A stretch of DNA of 17,803 nt from Nitrospira sp. (GCA_015904055.1 JABMDE010000024.1:1-17803); one strand, 5' to 3'. Positions 1-7,379 are shown, counted from the stretch's first letter. Made by a program: numbers and translations. Notes: a model not told the origin generated them from the letters alone.

Positions 1-115
1 CCCGCTGGTACAATACCCAAAACACCCCGATCGCCAGCATCGCAAACCAGCCGATCTTCACGGGCTTGGAATCGTACCACTGCGAGATATCGTATCCCCT
101 GTCAGAGGCTGCCAT
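1..115 (-). CDS. amoC: Ammonia monooxygenase subunit C, N-terminal part (runs off left edge)
   Basis: The 38 visible codons read from an ATG at 115 and contain YDISQWYDSKPVKIGW followed by a hydrophobic stretch ending FWVLYQR. This matches the AmoC N-terminus as I know it from ammonia oxidisers (pattern YDxSxWYDSKxxKxG, then MLxxxFWVxYQR leading into the first membrane helix). AmoC is a membrane subunit of the copper enzyme that oxidises ammonia to hydroxylamine. A near-perfect Shine-Dalgarno, AAGGAGG on the minus strand (124-130), sits 8 bases before the ATG. The rest of the gene, and any amoA and amoB, would lie left of the window, so I cannot tell a complete amoCAB cluster from a solitary amoC, which comammox genomes also carry. 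The related PmoC of methanotrophs is the main alternative, made less likely by the Nitrospira-like complex I genes in the same window. Confidence 0.82.
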   Translation of the reverse strand, partial: MAASDRGYDISQWYDSKPVKIGWFAMLAIGVFWVLYQR

Positions 116-502
116 AGTTCATTCCTCCTTATGTAAAATAAACAACTTTCAGCATTGTTCGAAGTTCTAATTCAAAAGGTAAATGTAGTGAATGGGGCCG
201 CTATGAAGATCCCACTGCCTCTCATTCGTATGGAGATGGTACTCCATGAAAGTCTGCTTTGCAAGCATCCTCTCTACTTCGACCTTTCACAGGGTTTGAT
301 CCCATCCTTTTCTCAAATCAATGACTTCTGAATGCAGGAGACATATCCGCGACTGGCCTGGATAGAGATTTCGAACTGTACAAATAAAGCTCTTTGCCGA
401 TCTCTTAACGAGATCCTCTAACGCTTTGCCCGCATACACAGTCACGTACATAACGGGTGTCGTGATCGCATGGCAATAGATTGTTTATCAATGTCTTACG
501 AG

Positions 503-516
503 ATGATGGCCATCAT
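503..516. promoter_or_regulatory. Perfect 14-bp palindrome ATGATGGCCATCAT
   Basis: The sequence equals its own reverse complement over 14 bases. It overlaps a second inverted repeat, AGATGATG at 501-508 against CATCATCT at 519-526, so two alternative pairings are possible. It lies in the divergent region about 390 bases upstream of amoC and 140 bases before the gene at 655. A regulator-binding site is plausible but unproven. Confidence 0.35.
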
Positions 517-530
517 TACATCATCTATCT

Positions 531-540
531 GGAACGTTCC
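531..540. promoter_or_regulatory. Perfect 10-bp palindrome GGAACGTTCC
   Basis: A self-complementary decamer 14 bases after the 503-516 palindrome, in the same gene-free region. It may belong to the same operator cluster. The short length means chance is possible. Confidence 0.25.
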
Positions 541-568
541 TTCATTAATACGACGATCACACTCCTTG

Positions 569-581
569 AAGGGCTGCCCTT
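569..581. promoter_or_regulatory. Dyad AAGGGC-T-GCCCTT
   Basis: Six-base arms around a single central T, perfect. It is the third dyad within 80 bases. It is not followed by a T-run in either direction, so a terminator is unlikely. Confidence 0.25.
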
Positions 582-654
582 GCGTCTATTGACGACAGAG
601 TCCTAAAATGGGCTCACTCCTGGCTTCCTCTACCATGGGCCAGCAGACACCATC

Positions 655-1128
655 ATGGGTATACAACGCAATGTTCGCTATAGCCGACTTCCGTTTATCA
701 AGCACGCTGCTGCCGGCCTCATTCCTTGCCTGCTGGTACCGTGTTTGTTGTTGGCGTTTGGAGTTCACCAGGCATCTGCGGAATGGGTAACCATTGAGAA
801 ACCTTATCCGGTTCGTGAACTACAGACCCTCTACATTGATCCGGCGACCATACGCAGGGAAGGCAACCTTGTAGACGTCTGGCAATTGACGGACTATCGG
901 TGGATGCAAGGGGGGCCAAAAGCGACTCCTCGATTTTTATCGACGACAATCCACAAGCAATTCGCATGCACTGACAAACGACTTCGGCTATTGGACTATA
1001 CTGAATTCTCGCACCGAATGGCTGCTGGCAACGCATCGAACGGTTATGTCGATAAGGACAGATGGCTGCCAGTTGAAGCGGATAGCATCAATGAAACGTT
1101 GTGGAACACTCTCTGTAACCAGCCATAA
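655..1128 (+). CDS. Exported surface-adhesin protein E-like small protein
   Basis: 157 residues. An N-terminal signal peptide (hydrophobic core about residues 20-38) ends in a likely cleavage site ASA before EW. The mature part has the layout I associate with the surface-adhesin protein E-like (Adhesin_E) domain: a start of the form EWVTIEK, a YIDPATIRREG motif near residues 60-70, W-L-D-Y strands, then a conserved cysteine (FACTDKRLRLL), a hydrophobic-S-H segment, a WLPVEADS motif and a final cysteine. The two cysteines could form a disulfide in the periplasm or outer envelope. Family members are small secreted beta-rich proteins common in betaproteobacteria and Nitrospira, mostly of unknown role. 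No good Shine-Dalgarno precedes the ATG, so the start is uncertain. The gene points away from amoC. Confidence 0.75.
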   Translation: MGIQRNVRYSRLPFIKHAAAGLIPCLLVPCLLLAFGVHQASAEWVTIEKPYPVRELQTLYIDPATIRREGNLVDVWQLTDYRWMQGGPKATPRFLSTTIHKQFACTDKRLRLLDYTEFSHRMAAGNASNGYVDKDRWLPVEADSINETLWNTLCNQP

Positions 1129-1196
1129 CCCGGCACGGCGGGCCTCTCAAATCTCGCCGGTAACAGTCCACTTCGGTTCTCGTCACCACACACCCC

Positions 1197-1769
1197 ATGT
1201 TTTCTAAATGGGTACTGATCACCGCTGGAATTGTTATTATCGCCACAGGCCTTATCCTTTTTGGATATAAATTGATGCGCACACAAGCCACGATTGCACC
1301 AGAACGAGAAGAGGTAATTGCGGACATCATCCGGAACTGGCAGAATGCTCACCCGGCAGGGCAGCGGTTCAGCCTCTTACCTACATTCAACAACGCCGCC
1401 GTTTTTGACAAGGAAACCGGCCTTGTGTGGGAATTATCGCCGCAGACAGCAACTGTCACGTGGAACGAGGCCCGCACCACCTGTGTCAACCGGGTGATAG
1501 GCGGACAAAAAGGTTGGCGGCTCCCTGCTCCAAGCGAAATGCGCAGTCTGGTGGGCCCGGCAGTCGATGCCCCAGGTCCAAACCTTCCCCCGGGCCACCC
1601 CTTTCTGAACGTCCAACCGACTTCCTATTGGACGGTCGTGCCGGAAGCAAATCAACCTTCCTACGCACGGTATGTGGATGCGTTCCTCGGTAATGTGCTC
1701 AGCCTTATCAAAATTTACACATTTCCCGTGTGGTGCGTCCAAGGTCCCATGAATACCGATGCCTCTTGA
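1197..1769 (+). CDS. Membrane-anchored DUF1566 (Lcl C-terminal-like) domain protein
   Basis: 190 residues. One membrane helix at about residues 5-27 serves as an anchor, with the remainder probably outside the cytoplasm. Residues 65-182 have the marks of a DUF1566 domain: F-DKETGLVWE, then TW-EA-TTC, GWRLPAPSEMRSL, a SYWT motif and a closing VWCVQG. C96 and C180 are placed as in the family and may pair. DUF1566 occurs in many secreted bacterial proteins and has no firmly assigned function. It lies 68 bases after the adhesin-like gene on the same strand, so the two may be co-transcribed, but no Shine-Dalgarno is obvious. Confidence 0.72.
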   Translation: MFSKWVLITAGIVIIATGLILFGYKLMRTQATIAPEREEVIADIIRNWQNAHPAGQRFSLLPTFNNAAVFDKETGLVWELSPQTATVTWNEARTTCVNRVIGGQKGWRLPAPSEMRSLVGPAVDAPGPNLPPGHPFLNVQPTSYWTVVPEANQPSYARYVDAFLGNVLSLIKIYTFPVWCVQGPMNTDAS

Positions 1770-1833
1770 GATACCGAGAAATCTGCTTCTGGTCGACAGG
1801 CCTGAGATCACATGATCATTGTCGTTGAATAAC

Positions 1834-2664
1834 ATGAAAGAGGGACAGGGTTCTGAAAACAGACGCTTACTAGAATCGCGGTCGGCATCGTGTCGCATCC
1901 GCCTTGGCATCAGCCGATGCCTGCTTGGCGACGCCGTCCGGTATGACGGCGGACACAAACATGACCGTTATTTGGCCGAAGTGCTATCTCGTGTGATTGA
2001 ATGGGTGCCAGTCTGCCCGGAAGTCGAAGCAGGGCTGGGAACGCCGCGCGAACCGATGCAACTGGTCGGTACTGTAGGACGGGCCAAATTGCTGACGCTC
2101 ACGACGAGACAAGACAGAACCAACATGTTAGAGTCTTTCTCTCACCGACGTATTTCCGAATTGAAATCGATGAATCTATCCGGCTACGTCTTTAAGGCGC
2201 GTTCGCCTAGCTGCGGCGTCGAACAAGTTCCATTGTACGATCGGGATGGCAACGTCACGCCTGGAGGCACAGGTCTCTTTGCACAGCTCTTTCGAAATGA
2301 GTTTCCGTTGATTCCTGTAACCGATGAAGGACATCTTGCCGATCCCATATCCCGCCAACACTTCCTCGAACAAGTGTTTGGCTATTCTCGCTGGCAGGCC
2401 CTAACGTGCGGCCCTATCACCCGACAACGTATCGCCCGATTCCATAGGAGAGAGGCCGAAGAACTGCAGAAACGTTCCCCCTCACATTATGTAATGCTGA
2501 GCCGTCTTGTTTCAGAGACTAGCCAATATCAACCCAACGACCTGGCGGCACGATATGGGCAAGTCTTCATGCAAGCGCTCACTGTTGCACCTTCAACCCA
2601 CATGCAGGCCGGTCTACGACATTCCAAACACCAATACCCAATCCAAAAGGACACGTCACTATGA
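1834..2664 (+). CDS. DUF523 protein with shortened DUF1722 tail (TudS-like/YbgA-like)
   Basis: About 276 residues from ATG 1834 (an in-frame TTG at 1819 is possible; neither has a clear Shine-Dalgarno). The N-terminal half is DUF523: SRCLLGDAVRYDG-HKHD, then VCPEVEAGLGTPREP, and SPSCGVEQVPLYD-GN-TPGGTGLFA. The three cysteines (CLLG, CPE, SPSCG) are those that bind a [4Fe-4S] cluster in TudS, the characterised thiouracil desulfidase of this family. The C-terminal third begins like DUF1722 (RQHFLEQVFGYSRWQAL, then a FH-E-LQKRS-HYVMLSRL segment). It ends after ALTVAPSTHMQAG, without the usual closing helix block, and is perhaps 40 residues short. The stop overlaps the next ATG by ATGA, implying translational coupling. 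Activity is inferred from the family only. Confidence 0.8.
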   Translation: MKEGQGSENRRLLESRSASCRIRLGISRCLLGDAVRYDGGHKHDRYLAEVLSRVIEWVPVCPEVEAGLGTPREPMQLVGTVGRAKLLTLTTRQDRTNMLESFSHRRISELKSMNLSGYVFKARSPSCGVEQVPLYDRDGNVTPGGTGLFAQLFRNEFPLIPVTDEGHLADPISRQHFLEQVFGYSRWQALTCGPITRQRIARFHRREAEELQKRSPSHYVMLSRLVSETSQYQPNDLAARYGQVFMQALTVAPSTHMQAGLRHSKHQYPIQKDTSL

Positions 2665-3194
2665 GTCAATGCAAAGAAGGTGTCATTCTTGTCGGTCACG
2701 GTGGTATTCCGAAGGGATGCCCATCGGAATTGGTCAGCAAACTGAAGCGACTGGAAGGACAGCGGCGGTCGGCGGGGACACCGATGTCGGCGGAGGAACT
2801 CGAACTGGATACCAAGATCCGCCACTGGCCGAGAACACCCGAAACAGATCCCTATCAAACAGGTCTCGAATCAGTTGCTGGACAACTGCGCGCCGCACTG
2901 GGAAACGTGCTCTTTGCCGTCGCGTACAACGAGTTTTGCGCGCCGACTTTGGAAGAATCGATACAGGACCTCGTCCGGAAAGGTGCGACTGACATTACTG
3001 TGACCACAACCATGTTTACCCCAGGCGGGTCTCATTCAGAGATAGAGATTCCAGAAATCCTCGACCATGTACGGATACAGTATCCGGAGATCACCATCCG
3101 ATACGCCTGGCCATTTGATCTGAGTCTTGTCGCTAATACATTAGCGGAACAGGTCAGGCGCTTCTCTCAGAAGTCTCTTCACGCCATGTCCTAA
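2661..3194 (+). CDS. CbiX-type sirohydrochlorin chelatase family protein
   Basis: 177 residues. CbiX and SirB enzymes insert cobalt or iron into sirohydrochlorin for cobalamin or siroheme synthesis. Visible family marks are the N-terminal LVGHGG with metal-binding H13, a strand ending VAYNEFCAPTLEESI, the alternating hydrophobic strand DITVTTTMFT, and GGSHSEIEIPE with H125, the second metal ligand. The length fits a short (homodimeric) CbiX with an extra stretch of about 30 charged residues (roughly 28-62) after the first helix, where many short CbiX proteins are tighter. The extra segment means the precise substrate is uncertain. Start and stop codons overlap the upstream DUF523 gene (ATGA at 2661). 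The next gene, pyrE, begins about 75 bases later. Confidence 0.75.
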   Translation: MSQCKEGVILVGHGGIPKGCPSELVSKLKRLEGQRRSAGTPMSAEELELDTKIRHWPRTPETDPYQTGLESVAGQLRAALGNVLFAVAYNEFCAPTLEESIQDLVRKGATDITVTTTMFTPGGSHSEIEIPEILDHVRIQYPEITIRYAWPFDLSLVANTLAEQVRRFSQKSLHAMS

Positions 3195-3268
3195 AATAGA
3201 ATATCTTCAGCTATCAGGCCACTGTAGAATACCGGCTGGCTTCGATTACGATGTACGGGGGGAAAGGG

Positions 3269-3850
3269 ATGATGGTTATGTTGCGGGAACAACTGGCGAA
3301 CGCGTTCCATGATACGCAGTCCTTCAAATGGGATGCCGAGAAGGGATTTAAGCTGGCGTCCGGCGAGATCAGCCCCTTCTATGTCGATTGTCGTGCGCTC
3401 GTGGCCCACCCGAAGGCCCGCCGGCTTGTGGCAGAGCTCGCCTATGACAAACTGGCAGGGATTGAACTGGACTGCCTCGGTGGGCTTGAAATCGGAGCAA
3501 TCCCCATTGCAGTGACGATCTCAGACTTTGCCTGTGCTGCCGCGCGTCAGCGGCTGTGGAGAACCTTCGTGGTAAGGAAACAGGCCAAAGATCACGGCTT
3601 GGGAAAACTGATCGAGGGAAGTATTCGCTCGGGTGATCGCGCTCTAATCGTGGACGATGTGCTCACGAGCGGTGGGTCACTGCTCAAAGCCGTCGCAGCC
3701 GCTCGAGAAGCCGGGTTACGAGTCGATCATGCGTTGGTGATAGTCGACCGTCAAGAACAGGACGGGAAAGCCCGGGTAGAACGGGAACAGCTCACACTCA
3801 TCAGCCTCCTCACGGTGCAAGACCTGCTCGACGCTATGAAACGATCCTAG
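3269..3850 (+). CDS. pyrE: Orotate phosphoribosyltransferase
   Basis: Joins orotate to PRPP to form orotidine 5'-phosphate in de novo pyrimidine synthesis. The protein has the OPRTase pattern: FKLASGEISPFYVDCR near the start, GGLEIGAIPIA, the flexible catalytic-loop region RKQAKDHGLGKLIEG, and the PRPP-binding signature ALIVDDVLTSGGS. Length (about 190 residues) is normal for the family. Three ATG codons are close together in frame (3269, 3272, 3278). A G-rich Shine-Dalgarno-like run (3257-3267) precedes them, which favours one of these over the ATG at 3251, which has no ribosome site. It is the last gene of the plus-strand run beginning at 1834 and converges on the lipoprotein gene 30 bases away; no terminator hairpin is evident in that gap. 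Confidence 0.9.
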   Translation: MMVMLREQLANAFHDTQSFKWDAEKGFKLASGEISPFYVDCRALVAHPKARRLVAELAYDKLAGIELDCLGGLEIGAIPIAVTISDFACAAARQRLWRTFVVRKQAKDHGLGKLIEGSIRSGDRALIVDDVLTSGGSLLKAVAAAREAGLRVDHALVIVDRQEQDGKARVEREQLTLISLLTVQDLLDAMKRS

Positions 3851-3879
3851 ACATCACCTACAGACTCTGTCCCTCATTA

Positions 3880-4197
3880 TTATCGGCACTGAAACTGAAT
3901 CCCCCAGCGCCGTTCCTCTATGGCTTCTTCCTGCCCTTCGATCGGACTAATCACGCGTATCCGGCCTTTGGTTTCTCCTTCACGAACAATCTCATAGGAT
4001 CGTTCGCCGCACTTTTTGTCGATAACGGTAAGGGCATCCTTACGGAATGAGGATAGGATGTAACCCTGTTCTCCCTTAAAGGGATACACCACCACGCCAC
4101 CATTCTCGTGTTCTTGAATGAGCTTGGTCCCATCGGCACAACCGACAAGAGTGGACACTAGAGCCGCAACCGTCACTCTTGACCAGACTTTTCTCAT
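3880..4197 (-). CDS. Small lipoprotein of unknown function
   Basis: About 105 residues from the ATG at 4197. The N-terminus MRKVWSRVTVAALVSTLVGC is a standard lipoprotein signal with an LVGC lipobox, so the mature protein should start at the cysteine with ADGTKL. The mature part has two further cysteines (KKCGE and the terminal FQCR), which could pair. It has a beta-rich alternating pattern around a glycine-rich GGVVVYPFKGEQGYIL segment, and a charged end. A longer in-frame ATG at 4251 would overlap the divergent rhodanese gene and would put 18 residues ahead of the signal, so it is unlikely. I do not recognise a named family. Confidence 0.6.
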   Translation of the reverse strand: MRKVWSRVTVAALVSTLVGCADGTKLIQEHENGGVVVYPFKGEQGYILSSFRKDALTVIDKKCGERSYEIVREGETKGRIRVISPIEGQEEAIEERRWGIQFQCR

Positions 4198-4208
4198 GGC
4201 TCTATTAT

Positions 4209-4223
4209 GAACAGAGTCTGTTC
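4209..4223. promoter_or_regulatory. Perfect 15-bp operator-like palindrome GAACAGA-G-TCTGTTC
   Basis: Seven-base arms around one central G, perfectly complementary, in the 52-bp gap between two divergent start codons (4197 minus, 4250 plus). Position and symmetry are typical of a shared operator for a dimeric repressor or activator. It resembles a widely spaced GAAC/GTTC pair, but the spacing (7) differs from the Gram-positive LexA box (4), so I do not name the regulator. Confidence 0.5.
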
Positions 4224-4249
4224 CGGTCTCAATATGCCTGGGAGGAAAC

Positions 4250-4678
4250 ATGATACGGTTCTATAGAAACGTCGCAGTCGGATGCCTGGTTGCCGCAAGC
4301 CTACTGTTCAGCGAAGTCGCCCAATCTCACCATTCGTATCTGCTGACTGTGCAACAATTGCAATCCGGTCTTTCCATCGCTCGATTCATGACCCAGAAAG
4401 GTTTCATATTAGTCGATGTCCGTTCCCCGGAGGAACATCTGGCCGGCAGCATCCCCGGCACCGACCGCAACATCGACTTCCGCGAGATCCAGTCGCGGCA
4501 TCGTGAGATCGGTGCAAAATTTGAGGATCATATTGTCGTCTATTGTCAATCAGGACGTCGGAGCAATATCGCGGCGGAGGCCCTGGCGGATCTCGGATAT
4601 CGCCATGTGTACAATGTTGAGGGCAGCATGAACGCATGGATAGAAGCAGGGTTTCCGGTCGCACGATCGCAACAGTAA
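4250..4678 (+). CDS. Exported rhodanese-domain sulfurtransferase
   Basis: 142 residues. A signal peptide covers about residues 1-26 (positively charged start, hydrophobic core ending EVAQS), giving a periplasmic single-domain rhodanese. The domain shows ILVDVRSPEEHLAGSIPG (D56, R58), then IVVYCQSGRRS with catalytic C99 in a six-residue active loop, and ends with the helix ALADLGY and NVEGSMNAW, the usual C-terminal rhodanese motif. Such proteins carry sulfur as a persulfide; the donor is unknown here. A strong Shine-Dalgarno, GGGAGG, sits a few bases before the ATG. Divergent from the small lipoprotein gene with a palindrome between them, suggesting joint control. Confidence 0.87.
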   Translation: MIRFYRNVAVGCLVAASLLFSEVAQSHHSYLLTVQQLQSGLSIARFMTQKGFILVDVRSPEEHLAGSIPGTDRNIDFREIQSRHREIGAKFEDHIVVYCQSGRRSNIAAEALADLGYRHVYNVEGSMNAWIEAGFPVARSQQ

Positions 4679-4816
4679 CCATTGTCCCAAACAGACAACG
4701 ACGACATATGGATCACTCTTCCCTTATCTCAATCGAGGGCCGCTCCTCAGACTTGGGAATATCTCCACTCGTTGGCTGATTGAGACACAATGCGTGACGA
4801 TCTCGCACCGCTATTC
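4679..4816. other. Convergent gap, no feature found
   Basis: Spacer between the rhodanese stop and the glycosidase-family stop. I see only a weak 4-bp stem near 4735-4748 and no T-tract, so no intrinsic terminator can be claimed. Confidence 0.4.
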
Positions 4817-5635
4817 TTAGCGTCGGCTGACACCGATGACTGTCGGCAATGGGATGTGCGCGGACGTGCTCCCGCCAAACAAGGCCTTCCAGAAAATTCG
4901 ATGCTCATTCTGCAGATTGCTCTGCCACAGTGACTCTGAAACAAGTAGGTCTGACGATGAGCCTCCATCCATAGCCATCGCCCGACGCACAACGGGCAAC
5001 GTATCCCGAAGACATCGGCCGATATCGTACAGAGACGTCACGTCTCGGCTTTTGAAGATGAGAATCCGTCCCTGGTCCGTTTCAGCAATGATCGTTTGAT
5101 ACGCCCGTTTCCCTGTCTCACGAACACGAATCGTCTTATTCCGGTCCAAGAGCATCAGCGCCTGGGCGGCCTCTTGATAGGGCGGATGTTGCTCATCAAA
5201 GGCCTCCACCGCCAAGTCAAGTACCCGAGCCTTCTTCAGACCTGGAGCCAAGGGCTCCGCGACGAATAATCCCTGCCACGTTGTGTGCCGGCGGCTTCCC
5301 AATGACCGCCCGTCTTTATACAACAGGCCGAGATAGGCGAAGTTTTCACGAAATAACCCGGCGTTGAAAATGACATCATGGCCCGTCCGTTTCTGCCATT
5401 CTTCAATCGTCGGAGGATGTGCATGTTTTTCATGCGCATAGTGATGGATCACAAACCTGGCACGATCCGGATCGATCTCAATGGCCAACAGAGACGGCAC
5501 GGCCGGACAAGGCTCGCCCGGATTCCACACTGACACAGCAACACCATCCGCAAGCTGTTCCCACTGGATGTTCTCAGCAAGCGCGAGGCACGGCAGCGCA
5601 CAGAGCGCAAGAACATAGCCGAATAGACGACCCAC
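4817..5635 (-). CDS. Exported phosphodiester glycosidase (NAGPA-like) domain protein
   Basis: 272 residues if translation starts at the GTG at 5635, preceded by a GGAAAA ribosome-site-like stretch. This start gives a compact signal peptide, GRLFGYVLALCALPCLALA, cleaved before ENIQ. An ATG at 5722 would add 29 residues and an unusually long n-region. The mature part carries phosphodiester glycosidase (NAGPA, PF09992) features: an early segment on ligand-release times (IEIDPDRARFVIHHY), FNAGLFRENFAYLGLLYKDG in the place of the NGGFF...G motif, and AMDGGSSSDLLV near the end. Family members cleave sugar-phosphodiester bonds such as those in glycan or teichoic-acid-like polymers; the substrate here is unknown. 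It follows the intact hybrid kinase by about 140 bases on the same strand. Confidence 0.75.
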   Translation of the reverse strand: MGRLFGYVLALCALPCLALAENIQWEQLADGVAVSVWNPGEPCPAVPSLLAIEIDPDRARFVIHHYAHEKHAHPPTIEEWQKRTGHDVIFNAGLFRENFAYLGLLYKDGRSLGSRRHTTWQGLFVAEPLAPGLKKARVLDLAVEAFDEQHPPYQEAAQALMLLDRNKTIRVRETGKRAYQTIIAETDQGRILIFKSRDVTSLYDIGRCLRDTLPVVRRAMAMDGGSSSDLLVSESLWQSNLQNEHRIFWKALFGGSTSAHIPLPTVIGVSRR

Positions 5636-5775
5636 TTTTCCAGCGGCAACGGTCGGGAATCGCCGCCGTTCGATTGAATCGGAGGCTCCGCAGTGAACAG
5701 CTGGTGTGAAGTCGTCGATCATGGCATATAGCCGATAGATCGTGGTCTGAATGGTTACCGGATCACTGTCCCTTG

Positions 5776-7362
5776 CTAACTGGATACAGCCGTGCTGGCC
5801 GGCCTGCAATCCAGAAGCTCGCGAATGGCCCTCGCCAGTGCCTCCGGAGTGAACGGCTTTTGAAGATACCCGCAGGCTGGATCTCCGGCACCGAGACCAA
5901 CATCATCGGCATAGCCGGATATGAAGAAGAGTTTCAGTTCAGGCTTGATCACACGAAGGTGCTGGGCTAATTCCGTCCCATTCATTCCCGGCATGACCAC
6001 ATCTGTGAGCAGAAGCTGGAGCCGTCCTATCTGCTGCGTACCGACAAGACAGGCCTCCAAACCATGTTTGGCCTCGAAGACCCGATATCCGAGCTTGCGA
6101 AGTTCATCTCGAATCAGCCCCCGGACGCCCGCATCATCTTCGACCAGCAGAATAGTCTCATGACCGCTCATGGATGACGGCGCTACCTCCTGGCCATCTG
6201 CTCGTTCCGGTTCCTCGATAATCCTCGGAAGGTAAATATCAAAGCGAGTGCCGCGCCCGATCGCGCTGGACACATCAAGCCCGCCACCGCTTTGCGTGAC
6301 GATGCCGAACACGGTGGAAAGTCCGAGTCCCGTACCTTTCCCTTCTTCCTTCGCCGTAAAAAATGGCTCAAACATGTGAGCTTGGACATCCGGTGAAATC
6401 CCGCAACCGGTGTCGGACACCGAAAGTTTCACGTAGGTGCCGGGAGGCAAGGGACTCAGATGATACATCGGCGTCCGGTCAATCTCGACCGAAGCGGTTT
6501 CGATGATCAGCGTTCCGCCCTTGGGCATGGCATCGCGGGCATTGACAACGAGATTCATGACGATCTGTTCGAGTTGCACGGGGTCTGTCTTGACTCGAAG
6601 AGGCTCCCGGCTTGCGCGTAAGATTAATTCGATATCTTCACCGATTAAACGTCGAAGCATCGTCTCAAAGTTGCCGATGACCGGATTCAGATCCAGTACC
6701 TTCGGCTCAGCCGGCTGCTTTCTGCTGAACGTCAGCAATTGTTTGATCAACGCCGCTGCGCGATCGCCGGCCTTGCGCATCTCTTCGATCTTGCCCCTCT
6801 CAGGATGCTCCGACGGCAAATCATTGAGCAACACTTGGCTATGGCCCATGATGACGGTGAGAATATTGTTAAAATCGTGTGCCAGTCCTCCGGCCAATCG
6901 GCCGACAGCCTCCAGCTTTTGCGCCTGACGAAGCTGTTGCTCGCTCTGGCGCAACGCCTCCTCGGCCCGCTTCCGCTCCATCCGATCGTGTCGTTCACGA
7001 AGCGCGCGCTGGATCGATGGAACAAGCCGGCCGATGCGCTGTTTCAAAATATAATCCGTGGCTCCGCGATGCATGGTATCGATGGCAAGTTCCTCACCGA
7101 GCGTCCCGGAAACGAAAATGAATGGGATCTCGGGAGCCAGCTTGCGCGCAAGCTCAAGCGCAGCAGCACCATCGAATCCGGGAAGAGAATAGTCAGCCAG
7201 GATCAGATCGATCAGGCCTTCTTTAAGAATCGCAACAAACGCCGCACGACTGTCCACGCGGATCGGGGCGCAAGAAATTCCCCCGTCTGCCAACAGTGTG
7301 GCAATGAGGTCGGCATCCGTCTGGTTATCCTCCAGTTGGAGAACCCGCAAGGGAGTGGTCAT
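5776..7362 (-). CDS. Hybrid sensor kinase REC-HisKA-HATPase-REC, intact copy
   Basis: 528 residues from ATG 7362 (Shine-Dalgarno GGAG five bases upstream; a GTG at 7365 is less well placed). Residue numbers below count from that GTG. A receiver domain spans 5-120 with acidic pocket E12/D13, phosphoacceptor D58 and K108. A short coiled linker (125-150) leads to the H-box GGLAHDFNN with H163, then HATPase with N-box NARDAM (N275), DTGCG (318-322) and GKGTGLGLS (342-350). A second receiver spans 404-520 with D455 and K503. There is no membrane segment or PAS domain, so this is a cytoplasmic relay protein, driven through its N-terminal receiver or by a partner. Last gene of the left module copy, 17 bases after the response regulator. 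Only this copy retains a complete second receiver. Confidence 0.9.
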   Translation of the reverse strand: MTTPLRVLQLEDNQTDADLIATLLADGGISCAPIRVDSRAAFVAILKEGLIDLILADYSLPGFDGAAALELARKLAPEIPFIFVSGTLGEELAIDTMHRGATDYILKQRIGRLVPSIQRALRERHDRMERKRAEEALRQSEQQLRQAQKLEAVGRLAGGLAHDFNNILTVIMGHSQVLLNDLPSEHPERGKIEEMRKAGDRAAALIKQLLTFSRKQPAEPKVLDLNPVIGNFETMLRRLIGEDIELILRASREPLRVKTDPVQLEQIVMNLVVNARDAMPKGGTLIIETASVEIDRTPMYHLSPLPPGTYVKLSVSDTGCGISPDVQAHMFEPFFTAKEEGKGTGLGLSTVFGIVTQSGGGLDVSSAIGRGTRFDIYLPRIIEEPERADGQEVAPSSMSGHETILLVEDDAGVRGLIRDELRKLGYRVFEAKHGLEACLVGTQQIGRLQLLLTDVVMPGMNGTELAQHLRVIKPELKLFFISGYADDVGLGAGDPACGYLQKPFTPEALARAIRELLDCRPASTAVSS

Positions 7363-7379
7363 CACAGCTCCATTCTGAG

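Larger units (their letters stand above)
116..654. promoter_or_regulatory. Divergent intergenic region between amoC and the adhesin-like gene
   Basis: About 540 bases without a convincing gene. It should hold the amoC promoter (minus strand) and possibly one for the plus-strand gene at 655. I found no clear -35/-10 pair for amoC; the sequence just upstream of its Shine-Dalgarno is AT-rich (131-180). The region holds several perfect or near-perfect dyads: 230-247 (ATGGAG, 6-base loop, CTCCAT), 399-415 (GATCTC, 5-base loop, GAGATC), 503-516 (14-bp perfect palindrome), 531-540 (10-bp perfect palindrome) and 569-581 (AAGGGC-T-GCCCTT). No T-tract follows any of them, so they look more like protein-binding or RNA-structure sites than terminators. 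Confidence 0.5.

Noticed and set aside
1129..1196. Terminator hairpin after the adhesin-like gene
   Set aside because: Only a 5-bp CGGCG/CGCCG stem with a 14-base loop and no T-run.
4198..4251. Longer lipoprotein start at 4251
   Set aside because: It would overlap the rhodanese start and place 18 residues ahead of a perfect lipoprotein signal.
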